A stretch of 21,732 nt of DNA from Gammaproteobacteria bacterium (GCA_029880755.1 JAOUNW010000012.1:1-21732); one strand, 5' to 3'. Positions 7,300 through 15,467 are shown, counted from the stretch's first letter. The notes: generated from the sequence alone by a model not told the origin. Numbers and translations: made by a program.

Positions 7300-8301
7300 A
7301 TGCCGAATTCTGCTACAGAATTTTTGAAGCCACGATTAGTAGACGTGCAAACCATGAGCTCTACTCATGCCAAGATTACGCTGGAGCCGCTCGAGCGTGG
7401 TTTTGGTCATACTTTGGGTAACGCCCTTCGTCGGATTCTATTGTCTTCCATGCCGGGTGCAGCGATCACTCAGGTCAAGATCGATGGTGTGTTGCACGAA
7501 TACTCCAGCATTGAAGGTATCCAGGAAGATGTCATTGAAATCCTGTTAAATCTGAAGTCGGTCGCATTACGCATGCACGGCCGCTCGGAAGCGCTGCTGA
7601 AACTGAGCAAGCAGGGCGCGGGCCCGGTCACAGCCGGAGATATTACTTTGGACCATGACGTTGAAGTTGTGGATCCCAATCAGGTTATTTGTACTCTGAC
7701 TAAAGATGGTTCCATTAGTATGGAGCTTAAAGTTGAGACTGGTCGCGGTTACCAGCCAGTAAGCACTAGAGGTGAAGAAGAAGGCCGCAGTATAGGCACC
7801 ATGCAGATCGATGCCTCATATAGTCCGGTTCATCGTGTGTCGTACACTGTCGACAATGCCCGTGTAGAGCAACGTACTGACCTGGATAAATTAATTCTGG
7901 ACATAGAAACCAATGGTTCTATTGATCCGGAGGAAGCTGTGCGCCGTGCTGCTAACATTCTGCAAGACCAGATTTCTATTTTTGTCGACCTGGAAAGCCC
8001 CGATACAGTGATAGAAGAGAAAGCAGAGCCGGATATGGATCCCATTTTGTTGCGTCCGGTTGATGATCTGGAGCTGACAGTGCGATCGGCAAATTGCCTG
8101 AAGGCAGAAAATATTTTCTATATCGGTGATCTGATTCAGCGCACAGAATTTGAATTACTAAAAACCCCGAATCTGGGTAAAAAGTCACTAACTGAGATCA
8201 AGGATATTTTGGCGCAGCACGGTTTGTCTTTAGGGATGAAACTGGAAAACTGGCCACCTGCCTCCTTGAAAGAAAAATCAAACGAAGCAGAAACTGCCTG
8301 A
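7300..8301 (+). CDS. rpoA: RNA polymerase alpha subunit
   Basis: Alpha dimerises to seed polymerase assembly and contacts UP elements and activators through its C-terminal domain. The 333-residue product begins MPNSATEFLKPRLVDVQ and contains the dimerisation block GFGHTLGNALRRILLSSMPG (about 34-53). A linker near residues 235-250 leads to the alpha-CTD, with LTVRSANCLKAENIFYIGDL and TPNLGKKSLTEIKDIL, the DNA-binding helix-hairpin-helix region. A good AGAGGA lies upstream. It sits in the usual place between rpsD and rplQ, and no alteration was seen. Confidence 0.98.
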   Translation: MPNSATEFLKPRLVDVQTMSSTHAKITLEPLERGFGHTLGNALRRILLSSMPGAAITQVKIDGVLHEYSSIEGIQEDVIEILLNLKSVALRMHGRSEALLKLSKQGAGPVTAGDITLDHDVEVVDPNQVICTLTKDGSISMELKVETGRGYQPVSTRGEEEGRSIGTMQIDASYSPVHRVSYTVDNARVEQRTDLDKLILDIETNGSIDPEEAVRRAANILQDQISIFVDLESPDTVIEEKAEPDMDPILLRPVDDLELTVRSANCLKAENIFYIGDLIQRTEFELLKTPNLGKKSLTEIKDILAQHGLSLGMKLENWPPASLKEKSNEAETA

Positions 8302-8341
8302 GTATTATATCCTCAGGTAGTCAGGAAGAGGTTCTAGGGTT

Positions 8342-8947
8342 ATGCGTCACAAAATTAGCGGTCGAAGATTAAACCGGACAAGCAGTCATCGTGAAGCCAT
8401 GTTTCGTAACATGGCGGCATCATTGATTTGTCACGAGCAAATACGCACCACTTTACCCAAGGCGAAGGAATTGCGCCGCGTTGCCGAGCCGTTGATTACC
8501 ATGGCCAAGAAGGAATCCGTGGCCAATCGTCGACTGGCGTTCGCCCGCTTGAGGGACAAGGCGGCGGTAGGTAAGCTTTTTACTTTGGGTGCTCGCTTCA
8601 AGGAGCGTCCAGGTGGTTACGTGCGTATCCTGAAGAGTGGTTTCCGTGCCGGCGATAACGCGCCCATGGCTATTGTACAGTTAGTGGAAATGGTGAAAGC
8701 TGAAGAAATGGAAGCGCCGGCCAAGACCAAGAAAATTGTAAAGAAGCAGGCTGCACCGAAATCAACTGATGTAACGGCCCAGGAAGCGGAAGGCGCCGAG
8801 GAAGACGCTGAACAAAAACAAGCTGCCAAGAAAAAGGCAGCGAAAAAGGCGCCTGCAAAAAAAGCAACGGCCAAGAAGGCCGCGGCAAAAAAAACAACAA
8901 CAAAAAAGACCGCTAAAAAGAAAACAACAAAAAAGAAATCGAGCTAA
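8342..8947 (+). CDS. rplQ: 50S ribosomal protein L17 with long acidic/basic C-terminal tail
   Basis: L17 lines the outside of the 50S exit-tunnel area. The core, about residues 1-118, is conventional: MRHKISGRRLNRTSSHREAM, the ICHEQIRTTLPKAKELRRV segment and GFRAGDNAPMAIVQLVE. E. coli L17 stops at about 127 residues, but this protein runs to 201. Residues 119-146 are mixed and 147-158 are acidic (EAEGAEEDAEQ). Residues 159-201 are almost only Lys, Ala and Thr, with repeated AKK, AAKK and TKK units resembling histone H1-like tails. The frame is open to TAA at 8945-8947 and a terminator follows, so the tail belongs to the gene. An AGGAAGAGG precedes the start. Confidence 0.96.
   Translation: MRHKISGRRLNRTSSHREAMFRNMAASLICHEQIRTTLPKAKELRRVAEPLITMAKKESVANRRLAFARLRDKAAVGKLFTLGARFKERPGGYVRILKSGFRAGDNAPMAIVQLVEMVKAEEMEAPAKTKKIVKKQAAPKSTDVTAQEAEGAEEDAEQKQAAKKKAAKKAPAKKATAKKAAAKKTTTKKTAKKKTTKKKSS
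8816..8944 (+). repeat. Lys/Ala/Thr low-complexity coding repeat in the 3' end of rplQ
   Basis: This stretch encodes the last 43 residues of L17 in short imperfect units (AAKK, PAKK, TAKK, TTKK). It is A-rich and includes A runs of 7 and 8 bases. Such tracts can change length by slippage, so tail length may differ between strains. The function of the tail is not evident from the sequence; nucleic-acid binding is the obvious guess from its charge. Confidence 0.75.
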
Positions 8948-8991
8948 GCTCAACCTGTTGCTGGACCGGGCTCGGGACAGTTTTGCGTTAG

Positions 8992-9020
8992 AAAGGCCGG
9001 GTGACCCCCGGCCTTTTGTT
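8992..9020 (+). terminator. Intrinsic terminator ending the alpha operon
   Basis: A 10-bp perfect stem (AAAGGCCGGG at 8992-9001 pairing with CCCGGCCTTT at 9007-9016) encloses a 5-base loop and is followed by TGTTT. It lies 45 bases after the rplQ stop and closes the ribosomal supercluster. The A-rich left arm makes it weakly bidirectional. It lies 5 bases upstream of the ribosome-binding site of the next gene. Confidence 0.85.
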
Positions 9021-9036
9021 TGAGGGGAGGCGTGCA

Positions 9037-9759
9037 ATGATTGCGTTGTTTACGGACTTCGGTCTAACAGATCCCTATGTCGGGCAAATGCATGCGGTGC
9101 TGGCGCTGCAGGCACCGGGCACGCCTGTCATCGATCTGTTTCACGGGTTACCCGATTTTAATGTCAGGGTTGCTTCCTATCTGCTCCCCGCTTACACCCG
9201 AAACTTCCCCTTAGACACAATATTTGTTTGCGTGGTAGACCCGGGTGTGGGTAGCCCCAGGAAACCACTCATAATGCACGTGAATGGCTGTTGGTATGTA
9301 GGGCCGGACAACGGCCTGTTTCGTGTGCTTTGGCGCCAGTTTCCTCAAGCAAAAATATTCGAAATCGCATGGCGTCCCAATTATCTGAGTTCCAGTTTTC
9401 ATGGCCGGGATTTGTTTGCTCCCGTTGCGGCCATGCTTGCCCGAGGCCAGGCAGTCGCCTCCAAACCCTGTGGACTTTCCGATCACCACGATTGGCCTCC
9501 TGATTCTCCGGAGATTGTCTATATCGATCACTACGGCAGTGTCATAACGGGCTTGCGTGGCAATGGCCGGTCAAAAGAATCGGTTATAACGATTGGGAAT
9601 CACAAGATTTCCTATGCCAGGGTATATTCGGAGGCCAATACCCATCAGCCATTCTGGCATGAAAATAGCAATGGATTAATAGAGATCGCAATAAATCAGG
9701 GGCGGGCCGCGTCTTTCTTGAAGGTAAATGTGGGCGACCAATTCGAAATCACTACTTGA
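9037..9759 (+). CDS. S-adenosyl-L-methionine hydroxide adenosyltransferase (DUF62/SAM hydrolase)
   Basis: Members of this family split SAM into adenosine and methionine using water or hydroxide; they share a fold with fluorinase and chlorinase. The 240-residue product has the family marks: IALFTDFGLTDPYVGQM at the N-terminus, VVDPGVGSPR (67-75), YVGPDNGLF (87-95), FHGRDLFAP (121-129) and IDHYGSVITG (163-172). D68, R75 and H122 correspond to the Asp-Arg-His triad described for this family. The ATG at 9037 is chosen because GAGGGGAGG (9022-9030) is spaced 6 bases from it; an in-frame GTG at 9001 lies inside the terminator hairpin. No SAM-metabolism genes are adjacent, so its physiological role is not shown by context. 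Confidence 0.9.
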   Translation: MIALFTDFGLTDPYVGQMHAVLALQAPGTPVIDLFHGLPDFNVRVASYLLPAYTRNFPLDTIFVCVVDPGVGSPRKPLIMHVNGCWYVGPDNGLFRVLWRQFPQAKIFEIAWRPNYLSSSFHGRDLFAPVAAMLARGQAVASKPCGLSDHHDWPPDSPEIVYIDHYGSVITGLRGNGRSKESVITIGNHKISYARVYSEANTHQPFWHENSNGLIEIAINQGRAASFLKVNVGDQFEITT

Positions 9760-9899
9760 TCTCGGTGTTGGTTGATTGATACAGAGCCAGGACGCGCGCG
9801 CAAAAAAAGGGAGAGAAGTGCCGTGCTATCAATAAATAAATTAGGAGATATATATAAGGGAAAAACAATTAACCTATGTTGCGAGTCGAGATAAACGAC

Positions 9900-11927
9900 A
9901 TGAACTTAAATATAAGCATAGTAACGATATTCTTCCGCTGGGTGACGGGTCTTTTGGGGGGCTGTGTTCTTGTCACTTTTTCAGTTTATGCTGAGACACC
10001 TGATTCCCCGACACAGGTTACAGAGCAGGATATATTGAGCGATATCCCGACGGTGTTATCTGCATCGCGTATGCCACAGCCCGTAAGTGAGGCGCCCGCG
10101 GCCATTACCATAATTGATTCAGAAATGATTGAGGCCTCCGGTGCCAGAAACCTGGTGGATGTATTTCGTCTGGTTCCGGGTTTCGTGACAGCGAATTTTG
10201 ATGGTAATCGGGCCGTTGTTTCGCCTTATGGATTGTCAGATGTGTACTCACGCCGAATACAGGTATTGATTGATGGAAGATCGGTTTATTCGCCGGACTA
10301 CGGTGGCGTGATCTGGTCGGACTTACCGCTGGCATTGGAGGAAATCGATAAAATAGAGGTGGTCCGCGGTCCCAATGCAGCCAGTTATGGCGCTAATTCC
10401 TTTCTTGGGGTTATTAATATTATCACCAAGCCTGCCGCTGTTAGCGACGGTGTTCGTATTAAATACACTTACGGTCGTCAAAATACTCAGGATTCGCTAC
10501 TGCAATATGGTTACGCTGGAAAAAGAGCTGATTATCGCGTGACACTGGGTTACCAGAAAGATTCAGGCTTTGAGGATCTTTTTGATTCCCGTCGAACATC
10601 CTTTTTTAATAGTCGTATCGATTATCGGCTGAGTAATAATAATACCATAAATGTGTATGCGGGTGCGCTTGGTGGCGAGATCGGTGAGGGTAAGGAGGGA
10701 GATGCTAAGGATATTCCCAGGGACGAGCATGTGCTTTCAAATTACCAGCAGGTTCGTTGGACTTATATATCAGAAAACTCAGGTGAATACTCGTTGCAGT
10801 ATTTTCGAAACTACCATGATTCGAGAGACTCTTTTGTTAATGCATATGGGTTGTATCCAGTTGTATTGTGGGACTATGACATCACTTCAGAGCGTCATGA
10901 TTTGGAATTTCAGCACCAGGTAGGGTTCGGTTCGTTTTTGCGATTAGCATGGGGTGTCAATGGACGTATAGATTCTGTGACGGGTGAAAAAATATTTAAC
11001 AGCAATTCAGATCTTGAGAGTCGTTTATCTCGGGCATTCGTAAATAGCGAGTGGCATGTCGGCCGGGATCTATTGTTTCATTTTGGGACGGTGGTTGAGA
11101 GAACCACTATAACTGATACTGAATTCTCCCCGCGGACAGCCGTTAATTACCATATAACGCCACTGCATACCATTCGTGCCAGTTATTCTGAGAGCACAAG
11201 AAACCCTACATTGGTTGAAGAAAAAGCGGAAATTCGTATATGTGCGATAAGTTCAGATCCTTCTTGTACCGCGATAGGCAGCTATTTTGTAGCATCACGT
11301 TCTCGCGGTGGGCTGAACCCAGAGAGAATTGCCAGTCGCGATATTGGCTATTATGGTCAGATTACCAATAGTCTTCAGTTGGATATCAGGTTATCCCGGA
11401 AAAAGTTAAAATATCTCATAGACTGGACTCTGGATAATTATCCGGATGCATTGGATGTGCTGGGGTATTCAAATCGAGACGTAACCGATATTCTCGAAAT
11501 AGCAGAGTTACAAAGCACGTATTCACTAGACTCAAATAGCAAGTTAGCTATTTCCTATGCTTATATGGATTTTGAAGGCGGAAGATATCCAGAAGCAAAT
11601 AAACGTTTCTATACACCTAGTGTTCCCAGACAAATGGCAAGTCTTTTGGCAGTACATAATTTTGGGCAGGGATACAAAGGTAGCATTGGATATTATTTAT
11701 TGGACAGAATTCGCCACCTTGATACAGAAGATAGTACCGATACAAGCCTGGATCCGAGGCGTCAACTGGACCTGAGATTATCCCGGCAATTTATGCTTGC
11801 CGGTAGCGAAGCTACTATTTCATGTGTTCTTCAAAATGTATTGGACGATTACTACGAATACCAGGAGACTGATCGTAAGCCAATTTCCGCACGCTATTAT
11901 GTCACGTTGGCGATGAAGTTCTGGTAA
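9900..11927 (+). CDS. TonB-dependent outer-membrane receptor
   Basis: The product (675 residues from this start) is a plugged beta-barrel for energised uptake or sensing of a ligand. A signal peptide with a hydrophobic core ends at VYA (about residue 31). The plug domain (about 62-182) contains PTVLSASRMPQPVSEAPAAI, LVDVFRLVPGF, RRIQVLIDGRSVYSP and IDKIEVVRGPNAASYGANSF; the rest is barrel-like and ends in an aromatic residue, KFW, as barrel proteins do. Substrate is not identifiable. An in-frame ATG at 9876 is possible, but it adds an acidic stretch before the signal peptide; neither start has a strong ribosome-binding site. The gene is followed by a periplasmic binding protein and a GGDEF-EAL protein, so it may serve signalling. 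Sampled lines are AT-rich (24/60 G+C at 10741-10800, 21/60 at 11521-11580). Confidence 0.9.
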   Translation: MNLNISIVTIFFRWVTGLLGGCVLVTFSVYAETPDSPTQVTEQDILSDIPTVLSASRMPQPVSEAPAAITIIDSEMIEASGARNLVDVFRLVPGFVTANFDGNRAVVSPYGLSDVYSRRIQVLIDGRSVYSPDYGGVIWSDLPLALEEIDKIEVVRGPNAASYGANSFLGVINIITKPAAVSDGVRIKYTYGRQNTQDSLLQYGYAGKRADYRVTLGYQKDSGFEDLFDSRRTSFFNSRIDYRLSNNNTINVYAGALGGEIGEGKEGDAKDIPRDEHVLSNYQQVRWTYISENSGEYSLQYFRNYHDSRDSFVNAYGLYPVVLWDYDITSERHDLEFQHQVGFGSFLRLAWGVNGRIDSVTGEKIFNSNSDLESRLSRAFVNSEWHVGRDLLFHFGTVVERTTITDTEFSPRTAVNYHITPLHTIRASYSESTRNPTLVEEKAEIRICAISSDPSCTAIGSYFVASRSRGGLNPERIASRDIGYYGQITNSLQLDIRLSRKKLKYLIDWTLDNYPDALDVLGYSNRDVTDILEIAELQSTYSLDSNSKLAISYAYMDFEGGRYPEANKRFYTPSVPRQMASLLAVHNFGQGYKGSIGYYLLDRIRHLDTEDSTDTSLDPRRQLDLRLSRQFMLAGSEATISCVLQNVLDDYYEYQETDRKPISARYYVTLAMKFW

Positions 11928-12011
11928 CTCGATAATGCTTATTAGCTTGAGGCTGCTGAACATAGTTTAGAAAGGATGATACCAGGAAACCAATATAGGG
12001 ATAGAAAATCG

Positions 12012-12968
12012 ATGCCGTTTTTGGTCATTAGGGCGCTAATGATTCTTGTGGCCCTGTTTTGGTTGGAGAAGAGCGCGGCAGCTAATGGTGAAGAACGGCT
12101 TCTTGTCGTAATCAGCGACAACAATTCTATCTACAAAAAGTTTACCAGTACTTTTCAATCTGTGTTGAATGCGCATGACTTTGGATTACCAGTAGATGTC
12201 GTGACAGCCTGGTCTTATAGAAGGACTCCCGCTGAATACCTGGAAAAGACCCTTCTTGTTGTAAGTGTAGGCGCCAAGGCGACTGAAGAGGTTATGCGTG
12301 GGAACAGGGAGATACCATTGTACGCCACCCTGATTCCCAGGCAGGCATTTAAGGGTATTACGGCGCAGGGTCAATCGGGCAAGCCGCCTAATACGAAGAT
12401 TTCCGCAGTATTTCTGGATCAGCCGGTTTCCCGCCAGTTTAATCTTATAAAACTGGCATTGCCGCAAGTACGCCGTATTGGTATGTTCACCGGCTCTTCA
12501 GTAACTGTTCCGCAGAATCTGGCTGAGGAGGAAGCCGGCAAGGCCGGGTTTAGCCTTGTTACTGAAAAGCTAGGGCAGAATTATCCTTTAGCGACAGCAA
12601 TAGACCGAATATTCCGGAAATCGGATATCCTGCTGGTTCTGCCTGATCCGGGCATAATAGACACAAAAACAGCGTCTACCATCTTAATGTCATCTTACCG
12701 GTACCGTAGACCAGTAGCGGCCTACTCAGAGGCCTATGTTAAAGCTGGCGCATTATTGGCTGTTTATTCGACTCCTGAACAGATCGGCAGGTATACGGCA
12801 AACCAGGTTTTGGCAATGAAAAAAAATCATTGGATTTTGCCTGAGGAATCCTATTCCACGGAATACTCCATCGAGGTGAATCACTGGTTGGCGCGTTCGT
12901 TGGGATTGACCATTACTACTAAACATAAGCTGCTTCGTGAGTTAAAGAAGTTGGAACAGGTTGATTAA
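12012..12968 (+). CDS. Periplasmic ABC-type substrate-binding protein (ABC_sub_bind-like), orphan
   Basis: The 318-residue product has a cleavable signal peptide (MPFLVIRALMILVALFWLEK, cut near SAA-ANG). It contains no cysteine and hence no lipobox, so it should be soluble in the periplasm. The body resembles the ABC_sub_bind (PF04392/COG2984) family: LLVVSVGAKATEEV, then PLYATLIPRQAF, LIKLALPQVRRIGMFTGSS, SDILLVLPDPGI, YRRPVAAYSEAYVKAGALLA and TANQVLAMKKN. No permease or ATPase gene is nearby. The ATG at 12012 has AGGGA at 11997-12001; an upstream in-frame ATG at 11976 has no room for a ribosome-binding site. It lies 84 bases after the receptor gene and 6 bases before the GGDEF-EAL gene, so it probably presents a ligand to that sensor. 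The family assignment is by eye. Confidence 0.8.
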   Translation: MPFLVIRALMILVALFWLEKSAAANGEERLLVVISDNNSIYKKFTSTFQSVLNAHDFGLPVDVVTAWSYRRTPAEYLEKTLLVVSVGAKATEEVMRGNREIPLYATLIPRQAFKGITAQGQSGKPPNTKISAVFLDQPVSRQFNLIKLALPQVRRIGMFTGSSVTVPQNLAEEEAGKAGFSLVTEKLGQNYPLATAIDRIFRKSDILLVLPDPGIIDTKTASTILMSSYRYRRPVAAYSEAYVKAGALLAVYSTPEQIGRYTANQVLAMKKNHWILPEESYSTEYSIEVNHWLARSLGLTITTKHKLLRELKKLEQVD

Positions 12969-12974
12969 ATAATT

Positions 12975-15443
12975 ATGCTACGACGCTGGCGTATACAATC
13001 TCGAATGCTTGTTATGGCCCTGGTGCCGGCAAGTATTATTGCCGTTGCATTGTCCGCGCATTACGGTTGGCAACAGGTGTCAGATTTGAAGCGGAATCTA
13101 AAAGACCGTGGTAAGGCAATTTCGCGCCAGCTTGCGCCTGCCTGTGAATATGGCGTATTTAGCGGCAACCGAGAGCAACTGAAGACTTTGGCGATGGCGG
13201 CGCTAAGGGAGGAAGATGTTACGGAAGTGACGATAACAAGTATATCAGGCGAAGTGCTGGTCCAGGTTAACGCGAATAGAGGTAAAGATAATTCCGGAGA
13301 TCTTGCAGAAGGAGCCTACTATAGTTATCAGTCTCCGATATTACAGAGTGAGTTGATTGAGCCGGATGGTAATGACCCGAACAGTGTTGGCAAGAATGTC
13401 AAGCAGCCGGAAAAACTTGGTTCGGTAACAGTAAAATTATCGACTGAGGAAACCACGAGACGGATATACACGGTAATTACCTATAATGTTGTAATAATTT
13501 TGTTTGGCTTGGGTTGTACATTTTATGTTGTCCGGCGCATGGCCAGGCAGATCGCAGAGCCAATAAAAGAATTAAGCCGGGCCGTCACAGAAATTAAATC
13601 AGGAAAGCTGGATTACCGAGTACCGGTTGGATCGGGATGGGAGCTAGGTATGCTGGAAGAAGGTATAAACAGCATGGCAGAAACACTGGATCAAGCCAAA
13701 ATAAGAGAAAAGGCTCAGGCGGAAGACGCGATTTATCTGGAGCAAATCCGGGCCCAGGTGACCCTGGAGTCAATTGGCGATGGAGTCATTGCAACCGATG
13801 CCACCGGTGATATTGTCTATATCAATCAAGTGGCAGAGCAGATTACGGGCTGGCAGACCAGTGATGCTGTGGGCCGCCATTTAACCGATGTGTATCTGAT
13901 TAGCGAGCTGAAGATCAATCAGGAAGCGTCTTATCCCATCGGGTTATGTCTGCAGGGAGGGCAGATTGTTAGGAATCATGAAAACCATATACTGGTAAGT
14001 AAGAATAAACGAAAGTATTTAATAGAAGACACGGCCTCTCCTATCAAGGATCGGCAAGGTAATATTATCGGCGCCGTGCTGGTTTTCCGGGATGTAACGG
14101 AAGTACGTCATATGGCCCGTAAAATGGAGTTCCTGGCGCACCACGATCCATTGACAGGATTGCTTAATCGAAATGAATTTGAGGCGCGGTTGCAGGATAT
14201 TTTGGCGGGTGCGCGCAACGGATTTGGTGATCATGCGCTGTGTTACATGGATCTGGACCAGTTTAAGATTGTTAACGATACCAGCGGTCATATCGCGGGA
14301 GATGAACTGCTTAAGCAGCTAGCGGTGTTACTGCAGGGTAGAGTAAGAGGTAATGATGTTCTTGCGCGTCTCGGTGGTGATGAGTTTGGGATTATCATTA
14401 AAGACTGTAATATTAATGAAGCCAAACATATCGCCGAGTCATTTAAACAATTGGTTTCAGATTTTCGATTCACCTGGAAAAACAGAACATTCGATATTGG
14501 CTGTAGTATTGGATTGGTGCCTATTACAGCAGGTAGTGGCAGCATGACTGACCTGTTAAGCGCAGCAGACTCCGCCTGCTACATTGCCAAAGACCGGGGA
14601 AGAAACTATGTACATGTTTACCAGGAAGATGATGTGGACCTGGCCAAGCGCCATGGCGAGATGCAATGGGTGCAGCGGCTCAAGGAAGCACTAAAGCTTG
14701 GTCACTTCGTTTTATATTGCCAGAAGATTATCCCCATCGCTGATGGCAATAAGTCTCCGGAAATTTACGAGATATTGCTCAGGGTGCAGGATACCGGCCT
14801 TACTTTGCCGGAGATATTTATACCTGCTGCCGAGCGCTATTATCTCATGCCGGATATTGACCGCTGGGTGGTGCAGGAGTCGTTTAGGACCATAGAAAGC
14901 CTTTTTTCAGACAAGGCGGGCGGCAGTAATGGTGTCGCAAAGTTTTCCATTAATCTTTCCGGTCAGTCCATATGCGATGATAAATTTCTGGATTTTGTGC
15001 TTGAGCAGTTCCAAAAGATTAATATTGATCCAAGGCGGGTATGTTTCGAGATCACCGAGACTGCTGCGATTGAGAACCTGACCCGAGCACAGACATTTAT
15101 ATCAGCGGTAAAGAAACTGGGCTGCTGGTTTGCGCTGGATGATTTTGGAAGTGGTCTTAGTTCTTTCGGTTACCTGAAAAGCCTCTCTGTGGACTATATC
15201 AAGATTGATGGAAGCTTCGTGGCGGATGTCATGAAGGATCCTATTGATGCTGCTATGGTTGGGGCTATTAATGAAATCGGTCATATCATGGGGCTGGCAA
15301 CGGTGGCTGAATCTGTGGAGGATATCGATACCCTCAACATGCTAAAGGAGATCAAAGTGGATTATGCCCAGGGCAGGGGAATCAGCGAAGTCATGCCATT
15401 GGCAGAGTTGACACTGTTACGGGATGAGGGCAAGGTAAAATAA
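12975..15443 (+). CDS. Membrane HAMP-PAS-GGDEF-EAL cyclic-di-GMP synthase/phosphodiesterase
   Basis: The 822-residue protein has TM1 (about 11-30), a periplasmic domain (31-165) resembling the CHASE8 sensor of YfiN-type cyclases, TM2 (166-186), HAMP (187-240), PAS (265-375), GGDEF (about 389-545) and EAL (567-815). GGDEF looks active: HDPLTGLLNR at 390-399 and GGDEF at 467-471, with an inhibitory RxxD site (RGND, 458-461). EAL residues also look complete: E599 in EILLR, N660, E692 and E695 in FEITE, D722-D723, K743, E779 and Q799. The loop after Q799 (GRGISEVMPL) differs from the common GYxIGKP type. It starts 6 bases after the binding-protein gene and ends 24 bases before convergent uvrA. 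The likely role is converting a periplasmic signal into a change in cyclic-di-GMP. Confidence 0.93.
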   Translation: MLRRWRIQSRMLVMALVPASIIAVALSAHYGWQQVSDLKRNLKDRGKAISRQLAPACEYGVFSGNREQLKTLAMAALREEDVTEVTITSISGEVLVQVNANRGKDNSGDLAEGAYYSYQSPILQSELIEPDGNDPNSVGKNVKQPEKLGSVTVKLSTEETTRRIYTVITYNVVIILFGLGCTFYVVRRMARQIAEPIKELSRAVTEIKSGKLDYRVPVGSGWELGMLEEGINSMAETLDQAKIREKAQAEDAIYLEQIRAQVTLESIGDGVIATDATGDIVYINQVAEQITGWQTSDAVGRHLTDVYLISELKINQEASYPIGLCLQGGQIVRNHENHILVSKNKRKYLIEDTASPIKDRQGNIIGAVLVFRDVTEVRHMARKMEFLAHHDPLTGLLNRNEFEARLQDILAGARNGFGDHALCYMDLDQFKIVNDTSGHIAGDELLKQLAVLLQGRVRGNDVLARLGGDEFGIIIKDCNINEAKHIAESFKQLVSDFRFTWKNRTFDIGCSIGLVPITAGSGSMTDLLSAADSACYIAKDRGRNYVHVYQEDDVDLAKRHGEMQWVQRLKEALKLGHFVLYCQKIIPIADGNKSPEIYEILLRVQDTGLTLPEIFIPAAERYYLMPDIDRWVVQESFRTIESLFSDKAGGSNGVAKFSINLSGQSICDDKFLDFVLEQFQKINIDPRRVCFEITETAAIENLTRAQTFISAVKKLGCWFALDDFGSGLSSFGYLKSLSVDYIKIDGSFVADVMKDPIDAAMVGAINEIGHIMGLATVAESVEDIDTLNMLKEIKVDYAQGRGISEVMPLAELTLLRDEGKVK

Positions 15444-15467
15444 AAAGTTTATTGGACGCATGCAACG

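Noticed and set aside
8816..8944. Slippery A-AAA-AAG heptamers in frame near the end of rplQ, as at the dnaX frameshift site
   Set aside because: The heptamers follow from the AAA/AAG lysine codons. I see no internal Shine-Dalgarno-like stimulator and no meaningful alternative frame, so programmed frameshifting is unsupported.
9847..9860. TATATATAA run upstream of the TonB-dependent receptor as a -10 element
   Set aside because: The run is suggestive, but no -35 sequence lies 16-19 bases upstream, and initiation there would leave almost no leader. The promoter of the cassette remains unidentified.
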